Of a stretch of DNA of 64,000 nucleotides, positions 1 to 13,310 are shown piece after piece. Position 1 is the first letter of the stretch. Every line of letters begins with the position of its first letter. The position numbers were made by a program, and so were the translations under genes. Source of the DNA: Blasia pusilla (Eukaryota; Marchantiophyta; Marchantiopsida; Blasiales). The notes under the pieces were generated by a model. The model made no database searches and was not told where the DNA came from. It saw nothing but the letters and a program-made list of their open reading frames with translations. Location: contig CM114273.1 in the NCBI GenBank assembly GCA_050084515.1, positions 42,904,001-42,968,000 on the forward strand. Direction: 5' to 3'.

Positions 1-2790
1 GGCCAGTAAACAATGACTACTAGAGGAGTCAGCTATTATGGGATGGGCACATTTACATATCAATGGTTCAGCCAGCAAGATTAAGAAAAATGATAGACCT
101 GCAATAATCTGAAGCTCTTGTTTGTATCTGTACTCAGTCGGAATAACAGAGGAGATTGCTACAGCCATGCAATGGCTTGTGGTGCTGGCATTGGCGTTTT
201 CTTGATGCTCCGGGTATGTAAACATATTCTATTTTGACTCCATCTTACAGAAGTTATCAGAAGTCTCTGCTTAGAGCACATTTGCATATGTTGCAACGGT
301 TGCTAACTGTCAGATGAATTGTAATTTGGTTCCAAAAGTGGCTTATAGAACATCTGAATTGCTAGAGTTCTTATATAATACCTTCCCATTGGGATTCCAG
401 ACTGATTGCATTACCCAGTGAAGCCTCTCATTCACCTTTCTTGTTGATCACAATGCACGTTTTGGGTGTCCATTTTCGATATTCTTGCAGAGGACAACTG
501 TTTTGCTGCAGCGATGTGAACGGCAAGCGATGTGGCCGTCCCCATACTTGGATGCCTATGGGGAGGAGGTGAGGGGACCTTTTGTTAGCATGTGTGAGTT
601 CCAAGAGGAAATAAAGATGAAATGACTTTGTGCCTGCTTGTGATTTTTTTTTATTTACTACGTCCATGAATCATGAAATACTGTTTTTGACAGGATGTGG
701 AGCATAGAGGGAAGCCACTTTTTCTAAGTGAAGAAAGATATGCGGCTCTCACTGCCATGGTATTGTCGCCGAATTGATTTAGCTATTAGTCTACTTGGGC
801 AGTCTTCTGGTTCATTTATTTATTTTTATCTCTTCTAATTCTTAAGTAGTAGTTTCTGGGAGCTGCCGCGTGTGGACCTGGTTCATCCTGGACAACTTGA
901 AACCTGATGTATGCTGGAGTGGGGTGTGCAGGTTGTGTCTCATGGACTTGACTACAGCTCTTTAGTGTTGGCCCAAACAACTCGCCTAAGTCTTGTCTGA
1001 ATATTGCCTCAGAGGTTCTTGTTGAAGTGCGGCTTCTGCTTCTGAAGCATGGGTGTTCTGCAGTTCAAAGTGGAACACAACATCATGGTTGTGTATGCAG
1101 GTTTGGGCCTGATTGCTACTTTCTGGTGTAAACTAACACACCATGTGAACCACATACACTCAAGTATCACCAATTTGATCGCCACAGGTGAAAATTCTCA
1201 TGCTCATCAGCGTAGGTCTGCATGACAGCATGTGTCGATAGGACATGTTTAGTTGTTCTTATTTCCCTAAACCATTTCATTTGCTATACCTAATGTGAGT
1301 TTTTTACATTAATTGCAGGTGTCAGTGTATGACATTGAACTAGGAGAGGTTGACCTGAGCTTCGAGATGATATTGAGGTGGTTGCTAAGTTCTGAGGAGG
1401 TTACATCCGCATAGCAACTGTTGATGATAGAAAATTTCTCCTGAAGTGTAAAGTAGTTATTCACAATGGATCTTGGAGTAGCCAAGGAGGTGTTTGTAGT
1501 AACACGTCACATCGGTAATATGTATTTTGTCAAATGTATATACTGAAAATGGTGTGAATATATCCTCAAAGTGACCCTAATTGGTAATTTGATCAAGTTG
1601 CATGTGGAATCAAAGAGATTTATGCCTGGAGTTTTCCATAGGCCCATAGAGGGGTTCAGATTATGGGTCAATGCAGGCCCACATCTATCTTATTTGTTTC
1701 CAAGTAATTTCTATATTCAGTTTACGGAGGATCACAATCCTCCGGACCCTCTGTCAACTTACATATTCAGGATCAGACTTCCGTTGCATTTGGGCAAGTG
1801 AGGGATGGAAAGTAGAGAGGATCTTCTCTCCCCTCTTGTATCGCTGCTTACTTTGCACTTTGTTTACAGTGTACCATCAGTGTCTTAGGTTCATTCTCCA
1901 GCCAAGTCTCGATTCTTATTCCAGATCCGTATGTCTTCAATCCATCTGACCCGTTTGTCTTCCCTTCATAGGGCTCTTCGTATACTTATTTGGTTTTTCT
2001 GTTCCAAACGCCGGACTTTCCCTCCATCCATCATGAATAGACAAGAGAAATACCTAGGAGGAAATTGTGTTAGAAACCAACTCAAGGATGTGGTTTGGGC
2101 AATCTACCAAAACGATGAAATAGTCTAAGGATGGTTAAAGGTTTTGAAAAAGGTATTTTGCATGTTACATTAAAGATGATGTTTTGAGATAAAAGAAAAA
2201 TTGATATATGCTTTTGAGACTTTCAGGGCCAAAGTTCTTTAGCATTGTCATGATGCATGTGGGTGGGTGGTCTCTCGCAGATGTGATTACAGATTTTCAA
2301 GAAATATGTCTATTGACCATCTCATGAGAAGAATACCATCAAATATGTCAAATTACGGCTCTGTTTTCAAAGGAATTGAAAGGATTGAGATGCTTTATAC
2401 TTTCAATCTTTTGCAATTCTCGAAATTGTTTTTGTAGACTTCATTGTGATATCTATTGAATGAAGTTCAATTTGATATAGTGGTGGCAGATCAATTTCCT
2501 AAGTTTTCAATCTGACTTGGATTATGGTCATGGCGTTGGAGGTTGCTCATGTGTTTTTAGCATTCCTAGACATCGGAGCTTACAAAGCAAGTTAGTTTTT
2601 TTGGATAAGACAACAAGGTTGTTTCAAATTTTTTGACGAAGTTGTTTAAGTGGATTTCATCTTAATCTTTGGTTATAACTGAAACACCCAAACCTAGCAT
2701 TTTAGGAGTATCTATGAAATTATCTTGCTAGATGTCAAGGACTGGGCAACTCACTTGGTTTGTAGTTGCATTTCATGTCAAGGACTGGGC
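1..2790. other. unassigned AT-rich region, no confident gene
   Basis: No complete gene was recognised. Short exon-like stretches exist on the plus strand. About 697-762 is open, lies after an AG and before a GT, and reads DVEHRGKPLFLSEERYAAL. A second open piece at about 860-890 reads ELPRVDLVHPGQLE. A third at about 1320-1440 contains VSVYDIELGEVDLSFE. They may be exons of a decayed or unrecognised gene, but I could not join them or assign a family. A short direct repeat (TCAAGGACTGGGCAACTCA) occurs twice at about 2730-2800. Confidence 0.3.
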
Positions 2791-2809
2791 AACTCATTGG
2801 GCTAGTTGC

Positions 2810-3380
2810 GCCAAGGATGCATGTGAATTGAAACTCTAACCCATTGTCAACCACGACAATTGTAGGTCCCAATCTCCAAAGTTCCCTCTCTGCAAACCAT
2901 ACTTACGAAATCCTATCTTCATTTTATATGATCTATGAGCGCTTGATCACACAAGGATTAAAAGTCAATCCTAACCTGGGTACCTTGGTTTATCAACAAA
3001 TCGACTGGTGCTTTGAAATGACTCAACACTTGATCAAGAAATGCCTAGCACCTTCCTCACTCCATCTGTCCACTAATGCTACCAACTAAATTGAGTTGGA
3101 GAAGTGATGCATAATGACCAACTCATATTGACTATGATACCCCATCAAGGGTAAAAGCCTTGCAAAGTCTAAACTCCAACGATACCCTAATCCCATGATT
3201 GGAAAATGATACAAGTGTGATGTAAGAGCATTACACAATGCCCGCATCCAATCACATGGATACAATGCGTCTCGCTACAAACTGCTGAACATCCATCAAT
3301 TGGCATACCATACCACCAATACTGAATTTGAAGCCAACTATATGTATACTTGATTCCAAAATGACCTTGCTACTCATGAG
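2810..3380 (-). pseudogene. Ty3/gypsy integrase remnant of the element B family
   Basis: The region matches, base for base with many changes, the integrase core of element B at about 18040-18520, in the same minus orientation. Shared stretches include GAGCGCTTGATCACACAAGG and the motif around the second catalytic Asp (the complement of GGTACC inside LTDQGTEF). Reading frames are broken throughout. It ends abruptly where two Y-type repeats begin, so the rest of the element has been deleted. It is a fossil with no coding potential. Confidence 0.65.
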
Positions 3381-3429
3381 CATGTCTTATAACTCGTGCT
3401 TGGTGCAAAGAATGCGCCATCATCCGCAC

Positions 3430-3640
3430 TCGACTATGTCATACACATACATATCTTTACACAACATACATCGTTGTCATTGAATACAAACACAAACACA
3501 CAAGATGCCATACGTACTTATGACATCTGTTGTGCGCATACACATCGCTACACAACAGACATCAATGTCACCGAATGCACATACAAACACCCACGATCCC
3601 ATACTAACTCATCGAATCCACACATGAAAGAACTAGTTGG
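3430..3640 (-). repeat. two tandem Y-type terminal repeat units
   Basis: Two units of roughly 100 bp, near 3435-3530 and 3532-3640, share the core CATACACATCGCTACACAAC and ACACAAACACACACGATCCC-like sequence with blocks Y1 and Y2 of element B. They lie beside the integrase remnant without an intervening X block, which suggests recombination between Y copies. Confidence 0.55.
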
Positions 3641-3660
3641 AATTAGCTTGTAGAGAGCAA

Positions 3661-4600
3661 ACTATACCAATTTCCATCACTAATTGCACTTTCTTGCATT
3701 GAAATTGCTAGAATATATCTATTGAATGATTTTAAACGTGTTGAAAAAAAATCTCTACAAGACCCTTAGAACCATCCTTTGGTATCAGTTTGACTGATTA
3801 TCATCCAAATCGCAAAATCAACTAGAAAAGTACTACCAAACTCCTCCAAAGTTTCTTCACCTTCATGGTTCCGCTTGAAAATCTTCTACCATTTAGCTTT
3901 GAATAAAATCTCATGCCCCAAACTAATTTTTTTCCTTCTCTTGCCTCAAATTTTATTTCCAATCAGAGAATGAATGTTTGCCGGTCCCTTTCTCAATTGT
4001 TTAGGGTATTTATAAGCAAACATAACCCTTCCTAACCATAGTCTCTGGTTATAGTGACTATGGTTAACTATCCTAATTAAGATAATCATATTTAATTAAC
4101 AAACAAAGATTATGCTTTCATACTCCATATGAGTACCAAATATAGTAGATTATATGTTTTATGAACTTGACTATAACTTAGTCTTCAATAACATGTGCAT
4201 GTAGGTCATCTTCTTCTTGTAGGTCACAAACAAACTGAAGTTTAGAAGGTACTTACTCCCTTCTAACTCTATTTATGGTCCTCTCACAAGAGAACACTAT
4301 TTAATGCCAACTAACCTTTGAGCCCTATCGGCCCAAATGGCTCTAGGCAAAAGAGGAGACCTCTCCAAGGTTGCTACTCCTTATCAAAGAAAGGATGACC
4401 TTTGATCATATGTCATCTTCTAAAAATAGATTACATATAACCTCTCAAAAGGAGGAAGTACAAGTCCCCTTCAAGACCTCCATACTTTCTCGCCCTATGT
4501 ACCATCTACTATAATAAAAGATACGGAGGAAGTAGTAGGTACGTAGTGAACATAACTTCACACAAGCTATAATGAATCGATACCACACACAATCACTAAG
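3661..4600. other. AT-rich intergenic DNA, nothing identified
   Basis: No open frame with recognisable protein similarity, RNA gene or clear repeat was seen. The stretch is AT-rich with scattered stop codons in all frames. Confidence 0.4.
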
Positions 4601-4601
4601 T

Positions 4602-5065
4602 GATGATTGTGGAAATCATTGGGATCAAGACTAGCAACGAGGGATTAATGGATCTTGAAGTTACTTTGGGATGAAGGGTCATTAGACAAAGTTTTGCTTC
4701 AAGAAAAGGAAACATACAAGGATTGAAGCCTTTCAACAAAAAACTTTGTTGAGCAACATCATTAAGTGAAGTATTAAAAACAACATGGATCATAAAGTGA
4801 GCATCCCTTGGCTATGATAGACAATATAAAAGAGATGATTGTGGAAATCATTGGGATCAAGACTAGCAACGAGGGATTAATGGATCTTGAAGTTACTTTG
4901 GGATGAAGGGTCATTAGACAAAGTTTTGCTTCAAGAAAAGGAAACATACAAGGATTGAAGCCTTTCAACAAAAAACTTTGTTGAGCAACATCATTAAGTG
5001 AAGTATTAAAAACAACATTGATCATAAAGTGAGCATCCCTTGGCTATGATAGACAATATAAAAGA
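4602..5065. repeat. 232-bp tandem duplication (two copies)
   Basis: Copy 1 (4602-4833) and copy 2 (4834-5065) are almost identical; the one difference I noticed is CATGGATC versus CATTGATC. Both begin GATGATTGTGGAAATCATTG and end GACAATATAAAAGA. The duplication sits directly upstream of a copia protease remnant and probably duplicates flanking gag-side sequence of that element. Confidence 0.85.
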
Positions 5066-5345
5066 AATGGTCAAGAAATATTCTATATATGATAGTTATA
5101 TTGATTCTAGTACGTTAAATCACATGACTTTGCAAGATAAATTGCTCAATAATATTGATAATGTGAAAAATTCTACAATAGTATATGCTCATAAGAGATT
5201 ATACAAAATATGTGGGTAAGGTAGTATCTAATAGTAGAAGATAAGATTTGTGCTAGCACTCTTGGAAATGCTTAATATGTTCCTACCATTGCAAGAATGT
5301 AATTTCTAGGATAGATAATATAAGAGGGTTAGATTAAGGGTTGCT
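5066..5345 (+). pseudogene. Ty1/copia aspartic protease remnant
   Basis: Translation of the plus strand gives YIDSSTLNHMT near 5100. This aligns with the copia protease active-site signature (W-x-x-DSGAS-x-HMT), with the key glycine replaced. It is followed by an ICG*GS segment and, further on, by SYHCKNVIS, matching the copia pattern YVP-x(3)-KNLIS. Frames are broken by stops. No RT or integrase partner is nearby, so only this scrap of a copia element survives. The family assignment rests on spacing of weak motifs. Confidence 0.5.
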
Positions 5346-5599
5346 TATAAATATCTTATACAATTGAGAAGATAGGAAAACTGTGCCATGAGACTCATCT
5401 TAGTCATTGTGAAGGTTGACTAGCCAAGCTCGGGATGCAAGATGTGATTTAGATTTTGGTTAAGTGCCAAAATTAAGGGCCCAAGGGATATGCTTTGGAA
5501 AGAAGGGATACCCATGGAGAACCTAAGAGCTATCTATAGGGAGAGACCTTCTCTATCCCTACTTGCTTGATTCTTGGAATGAGGAGTTGAACATACTTT
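5346..5599. other. spacer between copia and gypsy remnants
   Basis: No feature recognised. It joins the copia scrap to the start of recognisable gag similarity of element E. Confidence 0.3.
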
Positions 5600-7900
5600 T
5601 TGTTTGGCCAGGTTTTAGGTTGTGACTTGTGAGCTAAGAGACCTTCCAAGATGCATTGCGGAGATCGGGTGAGATTCGAGAGAGGCGTTCACTAACATGC
5701 ATTGATTGATCATTTCTACATATGGAGTGATTGAGGTATAGTAAGTGCTAGTATTGGTACATGATTTTAGACAGGGAGCTACAGAGGAGAGTTCGAGATG
5801 TGATGTTGCTTCATACGGTGAAGCCGACATTGAAGGTGGTCTTCAAGTTGTCTAAGTAGGCTGAGCTCAACATAAGCGAGGAGCAGGTGATGACCATAGG
5901 TTTGTCACGGGAGTTGATGGGTCCACGAGTAGGAGTAGCCCCATAGGTGTACGAGTATGCACTAGCACCATGGGAGTGGGCCAGTGTGTCCAGAGAGGAG
6001 GGTAAATATGGTGAGTCCATGAGGCAGCGACCTGTATCGACATATGTTGCCCAAATAGAACCTGCGATGGTCTCTTGGATGTGTGGTGGGCCCATAGGTA
6101 GAGGGATTTCCCACGGCATGGTATAGGGCCGAGGGCACCTCTGGCCTAGGAGTCACCTAGAATGGCAATATGGCCATTTTCACCGATATGGTCACATTAG
6201 GGATAAATGTTTTTGATCTTCGCCGAGAGCTACGTCCAAAGGTAGACAGAGGGCCTAGTTGGTGAAGATCTAGGAGTTGATGATCGTGGTGGTAGGGTTC
6301 CACCACCAGTCAGAGAAGATGGAGGAGATGCATCCGATGCAACACTCCTCACTCACATCGCTTAGTTAGAGCAAAGGATTGCTGCCATGACAATGATGCA
6401 ACCATTCACAGGTACGGAGCCGAGAGTAGCTAGTCTGGCTCTAGCCTCCGTGTCGTATCAAGATAGAGGGGAGGATTATATATGCAGGTTTGAGGTTCAT
6501 GTGCAGTGTGGCTTAAGTAGAGGCTGTTGCTATGGTGACTCAGAGTGCTAAGAGAGTGATTGAGCCATAGAGAGGAGGGAATTGATGGATGACCGACCAA
6601 GGTTCCCCATTCGTTTACGTTGTCAAAGGAACTTCTCACACGGTCGATGGTGCCTAGATGACCACCCTCAAGTGAGGTAGGTGCATTGATGTCACGTGGA
6701 GTTGGAGAGACCACTCCTTTGACGATCGACTCGAGTAGAGCCAGTTTTGACCACATTGTTGGAGGTGGCCACTAGGATGAGCCATGCTCTATTGTTTTCC
6801 ATCATGGAGTTGGCGATGATGGGAGTTGGACCAAAAAAGGTGTTCCGATTGGCCACCACGTAGTGTGAGCGCGGAGAGGTAACTGCCTCTTGTTAAGAGG
6901 TGGTTGTTGAGGAGGTGTTGGACTTGCCCTTGGAGCGTATGCTTGGCACGTCTTCCACTCAATCATGGCAAGCTACAATGGTGAAGTTGGAGGACATGCT
7001 AGCTTGACCAGCCATAGAGCGAGCCATGGTGACACCATGTGTGGTGTTTTCGGACAATTGAGGTGGAATGTTTTGCTCGCTTAGTCACACAGGTATGGTG
7101 TACCATTTGCAATGTTTTGTACTTGAGCGCAACCCTTGATGTTAGGGAAGACAAAGTATTTGGCGTTGGGGTTACAAAAAGGCAACATTGAGCCTTGTAC
7201 CTTTCAGATACAAACCTTTATTGGACAAGAGCTAGTTGTTAGACTCTAGCTAGAGCATGATTCAGATAGTGCAATGGTATGCGCTCGGATGATTACGACA
7301 CCGAGAGAGTCGTATGATGTGTTAGTAGGGAATACGGTATCTTACCCTCTTGGTTTCATCCTTGATTTTTGGGAGGAGATAGTTTTTTATTGGCCAGGAT
7401 GGTGATTGGATGGTGGATGGATGAGCCATCTATAGGTGCAATTTGCAGGGCGTAGTGATGGTCAACCACATGACGATTCAATAACCACGTTGGTAGTATT
7501 CAAAGATGGTGTTAGCTGATCACGAGAGTTGTTGGAGGGGATGCACATGGGGATGACATCCCCGTGGCAGATAGTCCCATGGAGATACATGCCATGGCAG
7601 GTGTCTCTTCCCATATTAGGGATACCTCTTCACTATTGTTGGGTACGAGCGTTGAGTTGTAGAGGAGTGTAAACAAGCTCGTAAGGCAAGCATGGAGCCG
7701 TGCCTATGTCTTGGAGCAGAAAAAGTTAGGTGACACTCATGCTCTTGGAGAGGAGACTTGATATCTTTAAATACCATAATTATTGTGTGGCAGCGTCTGG
7801 AGAAGGGTGTGAGACCGTTGGATCTATTTGGAGGGATCAACATGGTGGGTAGGTGTAATGTTGTAGGATGACATCCAAATACATCCATATCTCTAGGTGG
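5600..7900 (+). pseudogene. element E: decayed gag-protease of the DNMT-carrying gypsy family
   Basis: Plus-strand translation follows the gag-protease order of element B in fragments. Near 5765 there is ILDRELQRRVRDVMLL (B: MLDQTLRTRVREGVLL). Near 6160-6215 a degenerate zinc knuckle reads HRYGHIRDKCF (B: QRYGHTRARCF). Near 6920 there is VLDLPLERMLG (B: LMDLPLERMLG), and near 7315 the protease tail ESYDVLVGN. At about 7815 it enters the methyltransferase motif I (PLDLFGGIN) and is then cut short. DNMT, RT, RNase H, integrase and PHD are all missing before the 3' end at 8040. Many stops and frameshifts make it non-functional. Confidence 0.65.
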
Positions 7901-8019
7901 AGATAGATGAGATGGATCTGCGCACGAGCATGTGTTGGGAGATGTTGCCAGGATGAGAGCACTGACGATGGTAGATGTGTATAGAATAGTAGATCATGTC
8001 AAGTAGATGTGTCGTATGC

Positions 8020-8535
8020 TATTTGGAGTCAGGGGGACCTCACTGCGAGCTAGGGAGGGGGGTGATTGTATGGTCTTGATGTATATGCGTGAGTATATTT
8101 CACTTATGAGTGGATTGACCCATGTGTTGGGAAGATTGGTATTTTTTGGTATATAGATATGACCTATGATGTCAATTGTAAAGGGATGTATATGCGAACG
8201 ATAGTTGTCACATCTTAGTTAGCCGAAAAGTAGAGTTATATCGTGTTGATGACATAGAGCGTCACCGGGTTGTTTGGGCGTAACTTTGTCCTGAGATGTC
8301 ACATGAGGTTGGAAACATGTCCATTGCATCAGGAACATCATTTCAAAAATTTTCCCTATTTTGGTCATTGTCAGCCAAGTGATTCGTTGACTGAGTCAAT
8401 GGTCAATGAGTAGTATATTTTGTTTATGAGTGGATCGATCCATGTGTTGGGAAGATTGATGTTGTGTGGTATGTAGATGTGACCAAACGATGTGGATTGT
8501 GTAACAATGTGTATGTGTGCAAGACGTATGTAATA
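8020..8535 (+). repeat. element E 3' end: purine tract plus Y-X-Y terminal blocks
   Basis: A polypurine tract (GCTAGGGAGGGGGGTGA, near 8051) is followed by a Y block to about 8206, an X block starting TGTCACATCTTAG at about 8207, and a second Y-like block from about 8408 to 8535. X matches the start of the element C terminal block at 49568 and stops near 8405. The second Y repeats the first (GTATATTT...TTATGAGTGGAT...CCATGTGTTGGGAAGATTG). This is the same Y-X-Y order seen in element B. Confidence 0.6.
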
Positions 8536-8539
8536 ACAA

Positions 8540-10600
8540 ACTTACTCTTATTTAGTTTACATAATTTTGCATAAATTTAATTCCAGCATTGGTAGAAACT
8601 CGAATCCAATGATCTTTTTAAGAGTTTCACATTGTTCATCTAGGATTCCAAGCATAACTTTTGATACAAAAGTTTTGTTTGGAATTGACTACCTTTGTAT
8701 TCATTGTAGTTGTATGGCATTAAATTTGTAAGTGGTTGAGGATAGAGAATTGTGTTACTTTTTCATTTGGCCTACATTATTGTTGTTCTATATGATTATG
8801 TACAAACTAGGTATTCTCCCCACTAAAATAGTAGCGACCAGTGGACTCCGATCAAGGATATTCCAACTCTATACACTAAGGATCGATCATAAGAGGAACA
8901 TGATTGATATGGGAGCAACAAAGAGAGCAAACATCACAAGTCCAACCAATTCAATTGCTACAATTATGCTTTCAATGCCAAGTGTTGTTCTTAAGAAGAT
9001 TGAACTTATGAAAAACAAGCTCAGCAAATATGAAAATCATTAAGACATCCTTAAGAAAATAATACTTTGTGTCAATGAGACTAAGAGTCATTTGATCAAT
9101 AACATCATTGATTTGAGTGAATGGCTTGATAACATGTATAGTGAAGTGCATCACCATGTATTCTTGGCAAGTATTGCACTAGTGCCAATCTAGAGGAAAA
9201 CGAATTATCTCAGTAGACTTCACACTTGCACTAAGTCTCTTCTGTATCCTAAAAAAGATGTGTCATCTAATATGTACGCATGTCATGGTAAATTTCATGC
9301 ACATTCTAAGTATGGTATAACACATTATGGCAATTATCCTAGACTCCCACTTCCTCATGGTCGGGTTTACATTCCATTTCAAGATTTTTGAAAGTTCACA
9401 ACAAATTTCATTAATAAATCTTATTTCCTTACAATGTTATGCTAGTACATCGTTTGCTATGCAATACATACTCCATTCCATCTTGGACTTTGCTGTTATT
9501 GTGCATCTATGGCTGAGCTTATGCAAAACTCCTAAAAAAACATTTTAGTGCTATTTTTCATATTACCAACAATATCTTTTGTGTTTACGTAGCTCACTCT
9601 ACCTCTTGTTGCATGTTCCATACAATGCCCACTCTCGTTGTTATGTTTACTTTGCTCAATCTATACACCATCGCATGTTCCATACGCTACCCACTCTCCT
9701 ATAATAATGCATTACTATAAGTAACAATATGCTTATGTCAATGTGCATATAATATGTCCATTATTATCTTTCTGCTAGCACCTATGATATCTACTTCACA
9801 TAAGTCTCTATCCTATTCCGCATAGAGTTCATACAACACTAGTACGATCCTCAACTTTCCTATGCCGGTATAGTGAAAATTTGCAAGCAGCCCATTACAA
9901 AATCAACAACTCCACATGCGTTACCAGTTCCTTTTTTGTATATAAAACTACTACTAATAGCATACAAAATTAAGTACTTCATCCTTATGATCTCGCTAGT
10001 GCCATGGATTACGTAACCCCGTCGGTACCTTTACATGTTGTCTCTTGGTTAATTATTGCAAACAATCACTAGCACATTCAATAATTTTTGCTACCACTCA
10101 CAACACGACATTCTCTTAGGGTTGGGTCCCAAACATGCGAGTTAAATGTTAATGCTGACAATGTTCTTGGGAATCAAGCAAAGAAGGCATTACATTGTGA
10201 GGCCCTTGATTCTCTAGACTATGAATCTGAAGACTGACTGTTACGGATAGAGCAGATCATATGCAATCAACAGTTTGCACAACTTAAATCCAGACTTTTC
10301 CATATGTATATAAAGTGGATGAAAAAATCCGCCTAGTTCATTTATTTCAACTTGTCAAATTTGTGAATTGGAACTGCTAAAATTTTTGGGTATTGAAACT
10401 ATCGGACATCCTCACAACTTTGAGTAGCAAGGAACGGAAAATAATTGGGAATAACCAAATTTATTACCATCCTCACTAGTAGGCGATTATGAGTGCAGAG
10501 GCGATAAAATGCAAGGTGTTTTGCAGCCTTTCAACCGTTGGATGTGAACTTATCAATTGCCCATCACCGTCGATGAGATGTGAATAGAGATAATCCGTAA
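8540..10600. other. AT-rich intergenic DNA, nothing identified
   Basis: Only short open frames without recognisable similarity occur here. Positions 10601-10605 (TAAAG) form the left target-site duplication of element A. Confidence 0.4.
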
Positions 10601-10605
10601 TAAAG

Positions 10606-10958
10606 TGTATCCATCCTTTGTTAGTCATAGTTAAGGTAGAATCTATGACATGAAGCGCATAAGTGGGAAAGAATCAACCAAAAAGAGAAAAAACAAGATA
10701 CATGACATAAAGATGAGAGTGGGGCCATAGGTTAGTGAAAAGGAAGATAAGGATGAGGTTGAGCAAGATGAGGTTGGGACATTAAACTCCAAAGGAGATT
10801 CTCTCATGCTATGAGAGTAGGACATCTGGCATAAGGATAGGTGGAGCTAATTTGTCTTCATTGTACCTATCTCTAAGTTTATAAAGGAAGAGGAGAGGCC
10901 TTGAGGGCATTCTACCTTTGAGCAACTCTAGAATGGTTCCGTGAGCTGGAGAGTTATA
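10606..10958 (+). repeat. element A 5' LTR
   Basis: It begins TGTATCCATCC and ends GAGAGTTATA; the partner copy begins TGTAACCATCC and ends GAGAGTTACA. A TATA-like TTATAAAGG lies near 10880, a plausible promoter for the element. The match with the split 3' LTR covers the full length with scattered substitutions. Confidence 0.92.
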
Positions 10959-10959
10959 A

Positions 10960-10975
10960 TGGTATCAGAGCAAGG
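10960..10975 (+). other. element A primer binding site
   Basis: TGGTATCAGAGCAAGG starts two bases after the 5' LTR. TGGTATCAGAGC is the standard complement of the 3' end of plant initiator methionine tRNA, used to prime minus-strand synthesis. Confidence 0.9.
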
Positions 10976-11551
10976 TTGCTCTTCCAACGAGAGTGGATTA
11001 TCCCTCTTGGAAGGATGACTAAGTAATGATATACTGTTTAGAGTAGATAGGTTGTTAGAGGCTGGTAGTGGCTATAGAGCTGCAAATAGAGTAAGGGAGA
11101 AGGGTTGTTTTGTAGGTAATGGATGGAGGGGGAGCGAGAGTGGCTCCTAATTTCCCTTTCTTAATCCGTTCACCATCAAACTCTTATATGTAGATAGACA
11201 CTGGTTCACAAGATACCTCGTATATCACTTTGGTGAAGTTTTCATGACGCAAGTGATGAAGTCTCGCTATCCGGTGATCCTCCCCATTGTTACATATGAT
11301 CGTGTGTGGGATTGCACTATTTATATATTATTTTAGAGAAGATATGGGGAATGGATTTGAATAGGCCTCCACAAGTGTTTCTTAACACTCGATGTATAGT
11401 CCATGTGGTTTGTCAACCAAAGATAGCATATAGAGAGTTATGGTGAGGAAGTTTGGCCAAAAGTATTATGATGAAGTCATTGCATCAACACTGCCTTTTG
11501 TAGTTCCTATTATGCGAAATTGGCAGGTGTTTATCTTGGTCTTATGTTAGG

Positions 11552-12890
<1,339 letters not shown>

Positions 12891-12950
12891 ACGCCTCGTG
12901 GATATACTAGTTCTAACAAAAGCAAGAAAGGCGAGGGTTGACACAAACAT

Positions 12951-13310
12951 GTGGAGATAAATGGTTTGAAGAGAGGAGAAACACGTCTCATTATTATAGA
13001 TGGGGAAGTAGAAGGATCTCAAGTTAGAGTGTTGATTGATCCTAGGGCAACAAAAAATTTCCTTTCACGAGCCATAGCCATGAAATTGGGCTTAGCTTTA
13101 GAGAGGGATAAAAAAGAACAGGTAGAATTACCAAACGGGCAAACAGAAAAGATTGAGAAGCTTCCTTGAAGGGTAGAGTTGAGGATAGGAAAGTATCTGG
13201 AAGAGTTGGAGATGAAGGTCATTAGGTTAGCACGTTATGATATTATCTTGGGAATGCCTTGGATGGAACACTATAATCCAGAGGTAGATTGGTGAAAAAA
13301 GATTGTGAAG
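12951..13310 (+). pseudogene. element A retropepsin-like protease, active site altered
   Basis: GSQVRVLIDPRATKNFLS near 13020 matches the gypsy protease signature LIDSGATKNFIS. The catalytic Asp is kept, but Ser-Gly has become Pro-Arg. Downstream, YDIILGMPWM (near 13238) is the usual second protease motif. In-frame stops occur near 13167 and 13295. Cleavage of the polyprotein would not be expected from this copy. Confidence 0.8.
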
